Assembly (NCBI RefSeq): GCF_027364955.1
Contig: NZ_DAHXOI010000016.1
Coordinates: 1-51,935, forward strand
Source: Ferrimicrobium sp.
Lineage (GTDB): Bacteria > Actinomycetota > Acidimicrobiia > Acidimicrobiales > Acidimicrobiaceae
DNA length: 51,935 nucleotides
Direction of reading: 5' to 3'
The position numbers and the translations under genes are program-made. Below the pieces are notes generated by a model. The model made no database searches. It was not told the DNA's origin and saw nothing but the letters and a program-made list of their open reading frames with translations. This document shows positions 34,701 to 42,525 of this stretch, piece after piece (positions within the stretch are counted from its first letter, which is position 1; each line of letters begins with the position of its first letter).

Positions 34701-35224
34701 GCCAGCATCATGAGATGGAGGTGAGCATGGGGGTCCCCTGCCGAAGAAGCCTGATGAAGGAAGCGCAAGCCCGTGAGCCCCATGGGACGCTCGGAGCGAA
34801 CCCCACCTTTGCCTCGCCGAATGCGAGCCTGCTCCTCAAGAAGCGTGAAGGCCTTGGCGATCGCAAGATCCATCGACTCAGTCAATGCCTGACGCACGCG
34901 TTCGTCGGGATGAGCGAGCAACATCGAAACGGTCTTATCGACATCAAAGACCATCGAGTAGAACGACTTGTCAACGCTGGGTGAAAGCACAGGTTGGTTC
35001 TCCGGTCCAACGCCGTGGATGAAAAGACGACGCGCGTCGATCAAGTTACACTCGGCGCTCAGTCCCATCCTGGTGGCACCGGCACCTAACCAGGTCCCAG
35101 GAATCGAGGCTCGATCAAGGCCCATGCCGAGCGCAACTCCGCCAGCCAAGGCGAGCTCGTTCGCCTCAACCGCATCGACCCGAGAGATCCAGTCAAGGAC
35201 CGCACGAGCCTGGCTTCGACTCAT
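31301..35224 (-). CDS. MobF/TraA-type conjugative relaxase-helicase
   Basis: The protein is 1307 aa from MSRSQARAV; AGAGGAG five bases upstream fixes this start. The TrwC-like relaxase domain has FYSMVFDVDKTVSMLLA and the metal-binding triad HAHLH (H166, H168, H170). The RecD/TraI-type SF1 helicase follows, with Walker A GVAGSGKT near residue 490, Walker B IIIVDEAG, and STIDSVQGQTRDRVVVLVDE near 780. After that comes a long Pro/Ser/Glu-rich disordered tail ending PGGFGFGF. It would nick and unwind DNA for transfer. Two oddities stand out: there is no tyrosine before Y89, so the usual N-terminal catalytic Tyr pair is missing, and the last 450 bp overlap another gene whose frame carries the codon bias. 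Confidence 0.88.
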   Translation of the reverse strand: MSRSQARAVLDWISRVDAVEANELALAGGVALGMGLDRASIPGTWLGAGATRMGLSAECNLIDARRLFIHGVGPENQPVLSPSVDKSFYSMVFDVDKTVSMLLAHPDERVRQALTESMDLAIAKAFTLLEEQARIRRGKGGVRSERPMGLTGLRFLHQASSAGDPHAHLHLMMLATAQGADGKWITLDGRQLFAQGIRMATQEFQNQLRIELARRLDFDALEPAFTKVGSTYMLSFRALAPASSALSSASRSMVQAWKEISGRGVIQGLSSRQHQIAWARHRKGKKELAERLEHELDEALAEGGERANKLRALWRTKMGSEADVLRRLRVRDTLLAPSEATLKVSSAVLQRELARWYTFNLADLANQLRLGDPTMSGEEGLRAAARKVLDDPYLVASEDLKEVYRSWLSMSERDEPVDTATLIRIYGIAKHDRITTTDAIARENAMRNRATEATKIQRVALKPALPQTETFEQAKVIGMMAKGCALSVISGVAGSGKTFVLRPVTEAAKRANLNVTVVARNANLARDLGDELGAHQYSLAGLKRALENQRFDLDTPQIIIVDEAGLIDHRDWKMLLTLARDYPVQIVAVGDRRQAQPIDQRATFAVITSALEAMGAVGKLETTFRNKAWVAEATALRKGDREGVMEKAKVEGRIIGAASEEILQWGAKIYQEHRAQGEDLVVLARDNETAADLASAIQESLGIEGTHEISKEQRCGIGDQVRTRLNVRALGITNGDRFRVAGFTREGIRLERHPGDVPIVVSYDYARDWVELAYASTIDSVQGQTRDRVVVLVDEGLGNTQLYSGATRGKQAPIYLVKTEGTDPEEVLAQALTHDDLVPTLQEMLAPRDLVQDRQAAPRDIRPEPPAMNPQVLRRDQQQDRSTAQSKPQPDRPRPSVEQHQPTFARAQASGPTLPPKPERSAIAPSGGVPGPNPSPANPEPPRGPSEPTPATTAVQGEGNDRPPIHLKIPESPARVLEGRVPVPDTDAQLATPSSSPRPAQSTSSPTGTHSGSLGVNQDCSGLPTPTHTSPPEPSRAAGGNRSEPRPVNTPSDDAPTQQAFEPSPPQWLSVDPAGDRTSHSPDSERRSLEEILPDYEKSTIDEHPIMEPHESSSVSTANHLTPKPPKIRSALDSWINLDDFSALNCTQAAVEERIHGLSITQLHSQSSAEISPSPRASGKGEADHDTRGSLSQLASGDREARRVHTDPSVTGVTKGSASDEATRTRETTDFWRVEQDQKRDIAVDDSSGIGLASDGDALEGVVLENDPTGSYPGDHVHDIDGWVPEESREEDVAQEVPKPGGFGFGF

Positions 35225-35293
35225 CGCTGCTCCTCTTCCGGCCATCGGGGTCCTTTCCGCACCCATGGGGTGCATATGTCCATTCACCACAAT

Positions 35294-35428
35294 AGCAGAC
35301 GAAAACCACCACACAGACAGACAACCGCACAAAGACAGAGAGAACCAACAGAGGAAAGGGGAAACAAAGGACAAGGAAAGGGACAAAGGGAGACAAGGAG
35401 AAAAGAAAGGAACAAAGGACAAGGAACA
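35294..35428. other. 135-nt T-free, purine-rich tract
   Basis: The plus strand contains no T at all for 135 consecutive bases (35294-35428). It is dominated by GGACAAGG/GAAAGG-like repeats in its right two thirds. The minus strand is correspondingly A-free and pyrimidine-rich. It lies in the divergent interval between the relaxase (minus) and the truncated helicase (plus), where a transfer origin would be expected. It could form triplex DNA, give an unstructured 5' leader to the relaxase mRNA, or be part of oriT. There is no evidence here to choose between these. Confidence 0.75.
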
Positions 35429-35496
35429 TCAGGGAGACAACAACGCCATCTCCAGGTTTCTCCTCCCTCCCCTCACCTCTGTTAAGCTCTCACCCA

Positions 35497-36057
35497 ATGG
35501 CTCGTCTCGAAGATCTCAAACCCGGTGCCCAAGTTGAGGGAGTCATCCGTCAGCAGATCGCAACGGTGGTCGATGCCACCTGGCACGGGAGTGACTGTGT
35601 CGAGTTGGTCTATAAGCGCAGCGAAGGATCGGTTGAGAATCGGTTGCTATATCGGAGCGACGAAGGAGCACTCGTCATTGTTTCTGGCGGTCGAGCCTTT
35701 GAGTTCAGCGGTGATGGAGCTCGGTATCGGTTGGTTGCTGAAGCTCAACGCATTCATCTCGCCCATCTCTTTGATCCGTTTCTCGCGGTCCATGCCTCCA
35801 TTATCGAGCCCTTGCCCCACCAGATCACCGCCGTCTATGAGGAGATGATTCCGCGCCAACCGTTGCGCTTTCTCTTGGCCGATGATCCAGGGGCTGGCAA
35901 GACCATTATGTCGGGTCTGCTCATCAAGGAGTTGATGGCCAGAGGCGAGGTCGAACGCTGTCTTGTTGTCGCTCCGGGATCACTCGCTCTGCGGTCGCAG
36001 CGACTTGATAGCAAGGATTCATACCATGTTGACAGCTCTGGTGACTGCACGGGATGA
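35497..36057 (+). pseudogene. SNF2/DEAD-type helicase, N-terminal fragment
   Basis: The first 165 residues match the start of a large SNF2-family helicase found in defence loci: ARLEDLKPGAQVEGVI, HLFDPFLAVHASIIEPLPHQITAVYE and the Walker A segment FLLADDPGAGKTIMSGLLIKEL, then LVVAPGSLA. After about 35985 the frame turns into unrelated sequence and stops, so some 800 residues, including DExH and motif VI, are missing. The family is normally about 950-1100 aa. The break near 35985 marks a rearrangement between the relaxase module and the R-M operon. The start ATG has no clear ribosome-binding site. Confidence 0.8.
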
Positions 36058-36695
36058 CCAAAGCTACATCGCTTACGGGCTGGGTTCCGGTTCACGCAGC
36101 TCAATAATATTGCACCGGCCACGACCTCGTTTGGCAAGTTGAAGTAGAGGTTCGCAGTCTTAACTTCATCTGGGTGGCTTCAGCTCCACCAACTCGTGCT
36201 CCGACACAATGACATTAGACGGTGAAGCCAGACAAGGCCAGGGTCGGCGCAGACTAGGGGGAGCTCTGAATTGCACTCAAAGGGTTTCATATACCTAAAC
36301 CCTGCAAGGGTATATGGTCAGGAGCAGCCGCGATCAACTCACCAAGACCACTAGTGCGAGTTGGTGAAATCATTGAATCAATGGGAGGGTTACCACAGGC
36401 TGAAGGTCGAGTTGCAATAGCGAGCGGCAGGACGAGATCGGAACGGCAGGCAAAGGATGACCTCGTACGGAGCTATTGTAGGGAGTGTGAATGAGCGGTA
36501 TACCTCTGCTGACGCAGTCGCGCATGAACTCGATCTATGTGGGAAGGGTCCCTACCTGGGTCGCGCGACACGACGCACTGTACGTGGTTTTGACAGAATC
36601 TGGGGGGTTCATGGCTACTCAAGTCGGCCAGTGGTGATCACAACGAACGCCTTTCAAACCGAAAAGTCCTTCATCCGCGTAAAGCTGAGCCAGTA
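36058..36695 (+). other. Interval before the R-M operon, with possible small ORFs
   Basis: No established gene is recognised. Three short plus frames deserve mention: 36354-36494 (GTG start, 46 aa, including VGEIIESMGGLPQAEGRVAI), 36491-36637 (ATG overlapping the former by four bases, 48 aa), and 36457-36696, whose stop TAA overlaps the ATG of the helicase gene (TAATG). They may be remnants or a tiny leader operon. None has a good ribosome-binding site. The promoter of the R-M operon should lie here. Confidence 0.35.
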
Positions 36696-39600
36696 ATGGA
36701 ACTTATCGACAACCTCAACAAGCGGCTGGGAGACGACCTCAAGGTTACACTAACTCGCGGTTCCAAGCTCCGTATTGCCGCATCGACCTTTTCCATCTTT
36801 GCTTTCGAGGCGCTCCGCAAGGAACTCGAGGACATCAAGGAGCTAGAGTTCATCTTCACCGCACCAACGTTCGTTGCCGGTCAGGCGACTGATCGGGGCA
36901 AGAAGGAGCGACGAGAGTTCTACATTCCTCAGACAAAGCGGGAGTCCAGCCTTTACGGTTCGGAGTTCGAAATCCGGCTCCGCAATAGGTTAACCCAGCG
37001 CGCAATTGCCAGGGAATGCGCTGACTGGATCAAACGAAAGGTTACATTTAAGTCCAATAGCACTGGTGCACCGATGCAACAGTTTGCCATCGTTGATGGT
37101 AGTGTGGCGTACGCACCCCTCGCAGGCTTCACATCAGCCGACCTTGGTTACCAGAGAGGTGATGCCCTCTCCAACTTTGTGCAGAAGATCGATGAGGTTC
37201 CACAGGTGTCAGCCTACCTCCAGATGTTCGACAAGATCTGGTCTAGCTCCCAGCAGATCGAGGACGTCACACGGACCGTCTACGAGCACATCGCGAGCGT
37301 TTACGCCGAAAACAGCCCTGAATGGATCTACTTTCTGATCCTGTACAGCCTGTTCTCGGAGTTCCTCGAAGATGTCAGCGATGATGTGCTCCCCGACGAC
37401 CTCACGGGATGGCGCGACTCGGAGATTTGGAAGAACCTCTACAACTTCCAGCGCGACGCCGCAGTGGGAATCATCAACAAACTGGAAACCTACAACGGCT
37501 GTATCCTAGCCGACAGTGTTGGCCTTGGAAAGACGTTCACCGCGTTAGCGGTCATCAAGTACTACGAGAGCCGCAACAAGTCGGTTCTGGTGCTTACCCC
37601 GAAAAAGCTCGAGGAGAACTGGACAACTTACAACAGCCCGTACGTCACTAACCCGTTCTCGGCCGACCGTTTCAGCTACCACGTCCTCGCCCACACGGAC
37701 CTATCCCGTGACCGTGGATATTCCGGTCAGCTCGACCTCAGCAAGGTGAGCTGGGGCAATTTCAACTTGGTGGTCATTGACGAGTCTCACAACTTCCGCA
37801 ACGCCGACTACGCCGAAGAGAAGGAGAGCCGATACCAGCGGCTCATGCGTAAGGTTATCCAGAGCGGCGTGAGGACCAAAGTCCTCATGCTGTCAGCTAC
37901 GCCTGTCAATAACAGGTTCCTCGACCTGAAGAACCAGCTCGCGCTCGCCTACGAGGGCGACTCAACGAACCTATCGGCCAAGCTCGACATCCAAAAGTCG
38001 GTAGAACAGGTCTTCCGTGAGGCGCAGGTCGCCTTTAGGAAATGGTCCGAGCTGCCTATCGAGGAGCGCACCACTGACGCGATCTTGCGGACTCTCGATT
38101 TCGATTTCTTCGAGCTGCTTGACGCGGTCACTATCGCCCGTTCCCGCAAGCACATTCAATCGTTCTATGACACTACCGACATTGGGGCATTCCCGAGCCG
38201 GCTCCCGCCCGAATCGATCCGTGAACCGCTCACCGATCTTCCGCAGGTTCCGAAGTTCAATGAGATCTTCGATCAGCTCCAGGAGCTCACCCTCGCCGTC
38301 TACACACCGCTGTCCTACGTCTTCCCCAGCAAGATGCAGAAGTACGTAGACATGTACGCCATCCAAGCTGGTACGGCACGTGGTAACCTTGGAATGTCCG
38401 GCCGCGAGCAGGGCCTCAAGACAATCATGACCATAAATTTGCTCAAACGCCTTGAGAGCTCCGTCGAAGCCTTCCGGATGACGTTGCGCAAGGTCGATGC
38501 CGCGATCAACCTCGCCTTGGGGGCTCTTGATCAACAGAACCTTAGGACCGCAGATATCGGGGCGGTCTTCGGCGACATCGAGGCCGATGACGATGACTTC
38601 GATGTCCCCGTAGCGCCGTCGGTCGGCAAGAAATACCAGATCGACCTCGACGATATGGACACAACATCGTGGCGTAACCACCTGTTTCACGACCACGAGA
38701 TTATCGGTGAGCTCATGGAGAAGATGGACCTCATCACGCCGGAGCACGACCTGAAGCTACAGCGGCTCAAGAAGGTCGTCGTCTACAAGACCGAGAACCC
38801 GCTCAACGCCGGGAACAAGAAAGTACTGCTGTTCTCGGCGTTCGCCGACACCGCTCGCTACCTTTACTCGAACTTGGAACAGACCGTCTGCGCCAATAAC
38901 TTGCTAGAAATAGGCCTAGTTACGGGCTCTACCCACCCGAAGACAACTCTCGGGGATGGTTTTAACTTCCAGAAGCTTCTGACGTTCTTCTCCCCTGGGT
39001 CGAAGAACAAGGCAGTTGTCTTCCCAGAAGAGTCGGGTGAGATCGACATCTTGATTGGCACAGACTGCATCTCCGAAGGGCAAAACCTTCAGGACTGTGA
39101 CTACGTCATCAACTACGACATTCACTGGAACCCGGTGCGGATCATCCAGCGCTTCGGACGCGTTGACCGCATCGGCTCGAAGAACTCTGTGATCCAGATG
39201 GTCAACTTCTGGCCCGATATTAGCCTCGACGAGTATATCAACCTCAAAGAGCGTGTCGAAAACCGTATGGTCATCGCTGACCTAGCCGCCACCGCCGACG
39301 ACAACCCGCTTACCCAAGAGAGCAACGACACCAAGTTCCGTAAGGAGCAGCTCCGCCGCCTCCAAGATGAAGTCATAGATCTTGAGGACGTCCGCGCTGG
39401 TGTCTCCATTACCGACCTAGGACTCAATGACTTTCGTATGGACCTGCTCAAGTACATGCAAGACTACGGCGACCTCACCTCGGCCCCAAGAGGGCTCCAC
39501 GCGGTGGTTCCTGCGAACCCCGCACGGGGCCTTCGACCAGGCGTCATCTTCGCGTTGCGCAGCCTAGAGAAGCGTACGACGATTAACCGCCACAACCGGT

Positions 39601-39956
39601 TGCACCCAAATTACCTGATCTACCTCGATGATGACGGTAACGTTATCACAGCTCACACCGAAGTAAAGCAGCTCCTGGACCTAATCCGGGCGAGCTGCCA
39701 GGGAGCAGACGAGCCAGTTCACGCCGCTTTCCAGGTCTTCAACGATCTCACGAGCGACGGCGCAGATATGAGTACATACTCTCGCTTGCTCAACGAGGCC
39801 ATCCGTTCAGTGATCGATGTCACTGAGCAGCGCGACATCGACAGCCTATTTTCTGGAACAAGGACAACAGCGTTGCAGCAGGGCTTCCAGGGGCTCGACG
39901 ACTTCGAGTTGATTGCCTTCCTCGCCATCGTTGAGCCAAAGGCAATCGATGGCTGA
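36696..39956 (+). CDS. SNF2-family helicase with N-terminal PLD-like domain (R-M-associated)
   Basis: The protein is 1086 aa. Residues 1-165 look like a phospholipase-D-like fold (LRIAASTFSIFAFEALRKEL, then FAIVDGSVAYAPLAGFTSADL) but lack an HKD catalytic motif. The SF2 helicase core follows: motif I DSVGLGKTFTA at about 272, motif II VVIDESHNF at about 360, motif III LMLSATPVNN at about 398, and in the second lobe GTDCISEGQNLQDCDYVINYD and IQRFGRVDRIGS near 790-830. A long helical insertion sits between the lobes. It is the first gene of a tight four-gene run with a DUF4391 protein, Mod and Res, so it is predicted to be an ATP-driven DNA translocase serving anti-phage restriction. Its last codons overlap the next start by eight bases. 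Confidence 0.9.
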   Translation: MELIDNLNKRLGDDLKVTLTRGSKLRIAASTFSIFAFEALRKELEDIKELEFIFTAPTFVAGQATDRGKKERREFYIPQTKRESSLYGSEFEIRLRNRLTQRAIARECADWIKRKVTFKSNSTGAPMQQFAIVDGSVAYAPLAGFTSADLGYQRGDALSNFVQKIDEVPQVSAYLQMFDKIWSSSQQIEDVTRTVYEHIASVYAENSPEWIYFLILYSLFSEFLEDVSDDVLPDDLTGWRDSEIWKNLYNFQRDAAVGIINKLETYNGCILADSVGLGKTFTALAVIKYYESRNKSVLVLTPKKLEENWTTYNSPYVTNPFSADRFSYHVLAHTDLSRDRGYSGQLDLSKVSWGNFNLVVIDESHNFRNADYAEEKESRYQRLMRKVIQSGVRTKVLMLSATPVNNRFLDLKNQLALAYEGDSTNLSAKLDIQKSVEQVFREAQVAFRKWSELPIEERTTDAILRTLDFDFFELLDAVTIARSRKHIQSFYDTTDIGAFPSRLPPESIREPLTDLPQVPKFNEIFDQLQELTLAVYTPLSYVFPSKMQKYVDMYAIQAGTARGNLGMSGREQGLKTIMTINLLKRLESSVEAFRMTLRKVDAAINLALGALDQQNLRTADIGAVFGDIEADDDDFDVPVAPSVGKKYQIDLDDMDTTSWRNHLFHDHEIIGELMEKMDLITPEHDLKLQRLKKVVVYKTENPLNAGNKKVLLFSAFADTARYLYSNLEQTVCANNLLEIGLVTGSTHPKTTLGDGFNFQKLLTFFSPGSKNKAVVFPEESGEIDILIGTDCISEGQNLQDCDYVINYDIHWNPVRIIQRFGRVDRIGSKNSVIQMVNFWPDISLDEYINLKERVENRMVIADLAATADDNPLTQESNDTKFRKEQLRRLQDEVIDLEDVRAGVSITDLGLNDFRMDLLKYMQDYGDLTSAPRGLHAVVPANPARGLRPGVIFALRSLEKRTTINRHNRLHPNYLIYLDDDGNVITAHTEVKQLLDLIRASCQGADEPVHAAFQVFNDLTSDGADMSTYSRLLNEAIRSVIDVTEQRDIDSLFSGTRTTALQQGFQGLDDFELIAFLAIVEPKAIDG

Positions 39957-40650
39957 GCTGATCCAGTGGCCAGAGGTGGCGAAGGTCGACCGTCTGATCC
40001 CGAAGGAGCGACTGTATGCCGAGACGAGTGCCAGTCTCGCCCTCAAGCAACGGTTCGTCGACGAGGTCCAACGAGTTCGTTGGGCGTACAATCTCAGCGA
40101 GGATTCGCTGCACTTTGCACCCGGCCAGACCGTCACAGAGATTCAGGTATTTCTTATCGACCTGAAGGGCCCCGATCTGGACAACTCCATTCTGGCCTCC
40201 ATCGACAGGGCAATCCCGAGCCAGGTCATCTTCGAGCTGCGGCGCAATAACGGCCCCGCGACTGAGCAGGCGATGACTGCGGCCTACAAACACAGCGGTG
40301 TCAAAACCAAGGGCAGCGACTACTTCCGCACCGCATGGATCGGGTCAGAACAACCACGGGCACCGCTGCCGGTCACATTGGACTTGGATAGCCTGTACAG
40401 CCAAATCCTAGGCCGTCTACTACCCTATCAGATGTGGACTGGAGAAGAACTGTGGGATACCATCAACAGGGTGGGCCGCATCCGCAGACTCGCACGCGAG
40501 ATCCCGATGCTTGAGAAGCGTGTGCGGGCTGAGGCACAGTTCAACTACAAGGTGGAATTGCGCATCCAACTGCGGATCAAGCAGGCCGCGTTGGCTGGCC
40601 TAACTAGAAACGAGGACGGCATGACAGAGGACGCCGCGTGGAGAAGCTAA
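39949..40650 (+). CDS. DUF4391-domain protein of the R-M operon
   Basis: The 233-aa protein (MAELIQWPEVAKVDRLIPKERLY start) belongs to DUF4391 by its layout: RLIPKERLYAET, LKQRFVDEVQRVRWAYNLS, a VTEIQVFLIDLKGPDLDNSILASIDRAIP core, then ELRRNNG. The C-terminal 60 residues are a basic helical region. No catalytic motif is visible and the function is unknown. The ATG at 39949 overlaps the helicase stop by eight bases; the open frame to 39913 has no separate support. It is encoded between the SNF2 helicase and the methyltransferase in a pattern repeatedly seen next to type III R-M genes, so it may bridge the helicase and the Mod-Res complex (inference). Confidence 0.85.
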   Translation: MAELIQWPEVAKVDRLIPKERLYAETSASLALKQRFVDEVQRVRWAYNLSEDSLHFAPGQTVTEIQVFLIDLKGPDLDNSILASIDRAIPSQVIFELRRNNGPATEQAMTAAYKHSGVKTKGSDYFRTAWIGSEQPRAPLPVTLDLDSLYSQILGRLLPYQMWTGEELWDTINRVGRIRRLAREIPMLEKRVRAEAQFNYKVELRIQLRIKQAALAGLTRNEDGMTEDAAWRS

Positions 40651-40652
40651 AG

Positions 40653-42521
40653 ATGCACTCCCCTGACTTGACCAAGCGCAACATCGACCAGATTGCCGAG
40701 CTATTCCCTCAGGTCATCACCGAAACCCTCGACTCGGAAGGCAACCTCAGGCGTGCCGTCGACTTCGACCTGCTCCGCCAGGAACTCTCGGACCACATCG
40801 TCGAAGGACCACACGAGCGTTACCAGCTCGACTGGCCCGGCAAGCGCACTTCTGCTTTCGCTGCCAACGCACCCATCGCCAAGACACTGCGACCGGTACG
40901 CGAGGAATCGGTCGACTTCGACACGACGAAGAATATCTTCATAGAGGGCGACAACCTTGATGCACTCAAGCTACTTCAGGAGTCGTATCTCGGCAAGATC
41001 AAGCTTATTTACATCGACCCGCCCTACAACACGGGCAACGACTTCATCTACCGTGATGACTTCTCGGAGTCGAACGAAGAGTATTTAAAGCGCTCGGGTC
41101 AAAAATCTGACGCTGGTGAGCGCCTAGTTGCAAACACAGGGACCAGTGGGAGGTTCCACTCCGACTGGCTGTCGATGATGCACCCGCGGCTGAAGTTAGC
41201 GCGCAATCTACTAACGCCCGGTGGCTTAATCTTCATCTCGATAGACGAAGGTGAAGCTTCAGCCCTCAAGCTCATGTGCGACGAGATATTCGGCCACGAC
41301 AACTTCGTTGAACAGTTCGCATGGAAGAACAAGTATGGTGGAGGTGCGCTCTCGCGCGGCATTGCTAACGTTCACGAGTATGTGCTTGTGTATTCACGAA
41401 CTCCCATCGAGAGCCTCGCAGCGCCTCTCGATGAAGATCAGCGTGCCAGCTACAAGCTACAAGATGAGAAGTTCGCCCGGCGCGGAGGATTCATCACACA
41501 GCCACTGGCAACACGCAGCAAAGATCCCCGGCCGAATCTCGTATATCCGATTGAGTGGGAAAAGCGTGAGGTCTGGCCAGACAAACAGTGGGTTTGGTCT
41601 AGGGAGCGGGTCGAACAGGCGCGCGAGAATAACGAGATCGTGTTCTCGGAGGCGAATGGCAAGACAAGTGTTCGTGTAAAGCAGTATCTTCGCGACGAGT
41701 CGGGTGTCGAGCGTCTCGGCAAGCCCGTATCAGTGCTGATTGGCCCCTACAATCAGGCCGGGACGCGAGACCTGGAGACACTGTTTGACACGAAGGTATT
41801 TGATTTCCCAAAGCCCGTCGCTCTCATCAAGTACTTCGCGTCGTTCGTCGTGAATGGCGACACGGAACAAGGCTTCATTACTCTGGATTTCTTTGCCGGA
41901 TCAGGATCGGCAGCGCACGCTATCATGCAACTCAATGCCGAGGACGGCGGTCAACGACAGTTCATCGCAGTCCAAGCTCCCGAAGTCACACCACCCAGTT
42001 CCGAGGCTCGTCGCGCCGGATTCGAAACGATCGCAGAGCTATCCAGAGAGCGTATAAGGCGCGCTGGCGCTCAGATTCGAGCCGACTCGGGACGACGGCT
42101 CGGCGATCTTCTCGATACCGGTTTCCGGTCGTTTCGCGTTGACATGACGAACATGGCTGAAGTGCATACATCACCGGATTTGACCGCCCAGTCCGAACTA
42201 CCTTATCATGTCGACAGCATCAAGCCTGGCCGTAGTGCTGACGACCTTGTATTCCAGGTGATGCTTGACTGGGGGCTTGAGTTGTCGCTGCCAATTGAGC
42301 ATGAGAGAGTCGCTAGTCACGAGCTGCTGACGGTCGGTGAATATGCGTTGATCGCATGCTTCGTGGACGAAGTGTCCGATGACATCGTACGAGCGATCGC
42401 CAAGCGTAATCCGCTGCGCGTTGTATTTAGGGACTCCGGCTTCGCCAACGATGCGGCCCGCATCAACACGGAGCAGATCTTACGGGAATTGTCTCCTGAG
42501 ACGGAAGTAAGGGTGATCTGA
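40653..42521 (+). CDS. Type III restriction-modification DNA methyltransferase
   Basis: The protein is about 622 aa, a normal Mod length. The beta-class amino-methyltransferase order is clear: IEGDNLDALKLL, catalytic motif IV LIYIDPPYNTGNDF near residue 120, a large target-recognition region between about 200 and 400, and the AdoMet motif DFFAGSGSAAHAIM near 410. It should methylate adenine in an asymmetric site and also specify the target for Res. GGAGAAG precedes ATG 40653; an upstream in-frame GTG at 40638 overlapping the DUF4391 stop is an alternative. The Res gene starts four bases after its stop. The target sequence cannot be predicted. Confidence 0.93.
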   Translation: MHSPDLTKRNIDQIAELFPQVITETLDSEGNLRRAVDFDLLRQELSDHIVEGPHERYQLDWPGKRTSAFAANAPIAKTLRPVREESVDFDTTKNIFIEGDNLDALKLLQESYLGKIKLIYIDPPYNTGNDFIYRDDFSESNEEYLKRSGQKSDAGERLVANTGTSGRFHSDWLSMMHPRLKLARNLLTPGGLIFISIDEGEASALKLMCDEIFGHDNFVEQFAWKNKYGGGALSRGIANVHEYVLVYSRTPIESLAAPLDEDQRASYKLQDEKFARRGGFITQPLATRSKDPRPNLVYPIEWEKREVWPDKQWVWSRERVEQARENNEIVFSEANGKTSVRVKQYLRDESGVERLGKPVSVLIGPYNQAGTRDLETLFDTKVFDFPKPVALIKYFASFVVNGDTEQGFITLDFFAGSGSAAHAIMQLNAEDGGQRQFIAVQAPEVTPPSSEARRAGFETIAELSRERIRRAGAQIRADSGRRLGDLLDTGFRSFRVDMTNMAEVHTSPDLTAQSELPYHVDSIKPGRSADDLVFQVMLDWGLELSLPIEHERVASHELLTVGEYALIACFVDEVSDDIVRAIAKRNPLRVVFRDSGFANDAARINTEQILRELSPETEVRVI

Positions 42522-42525
42522 GTCG

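Noticed and set aside
37971-38747. 258-aa minus frame within the SNF2 helicase
   Set aside because: Antisense shadow of a conserved helicase. No ribosome-binding site or known fold.
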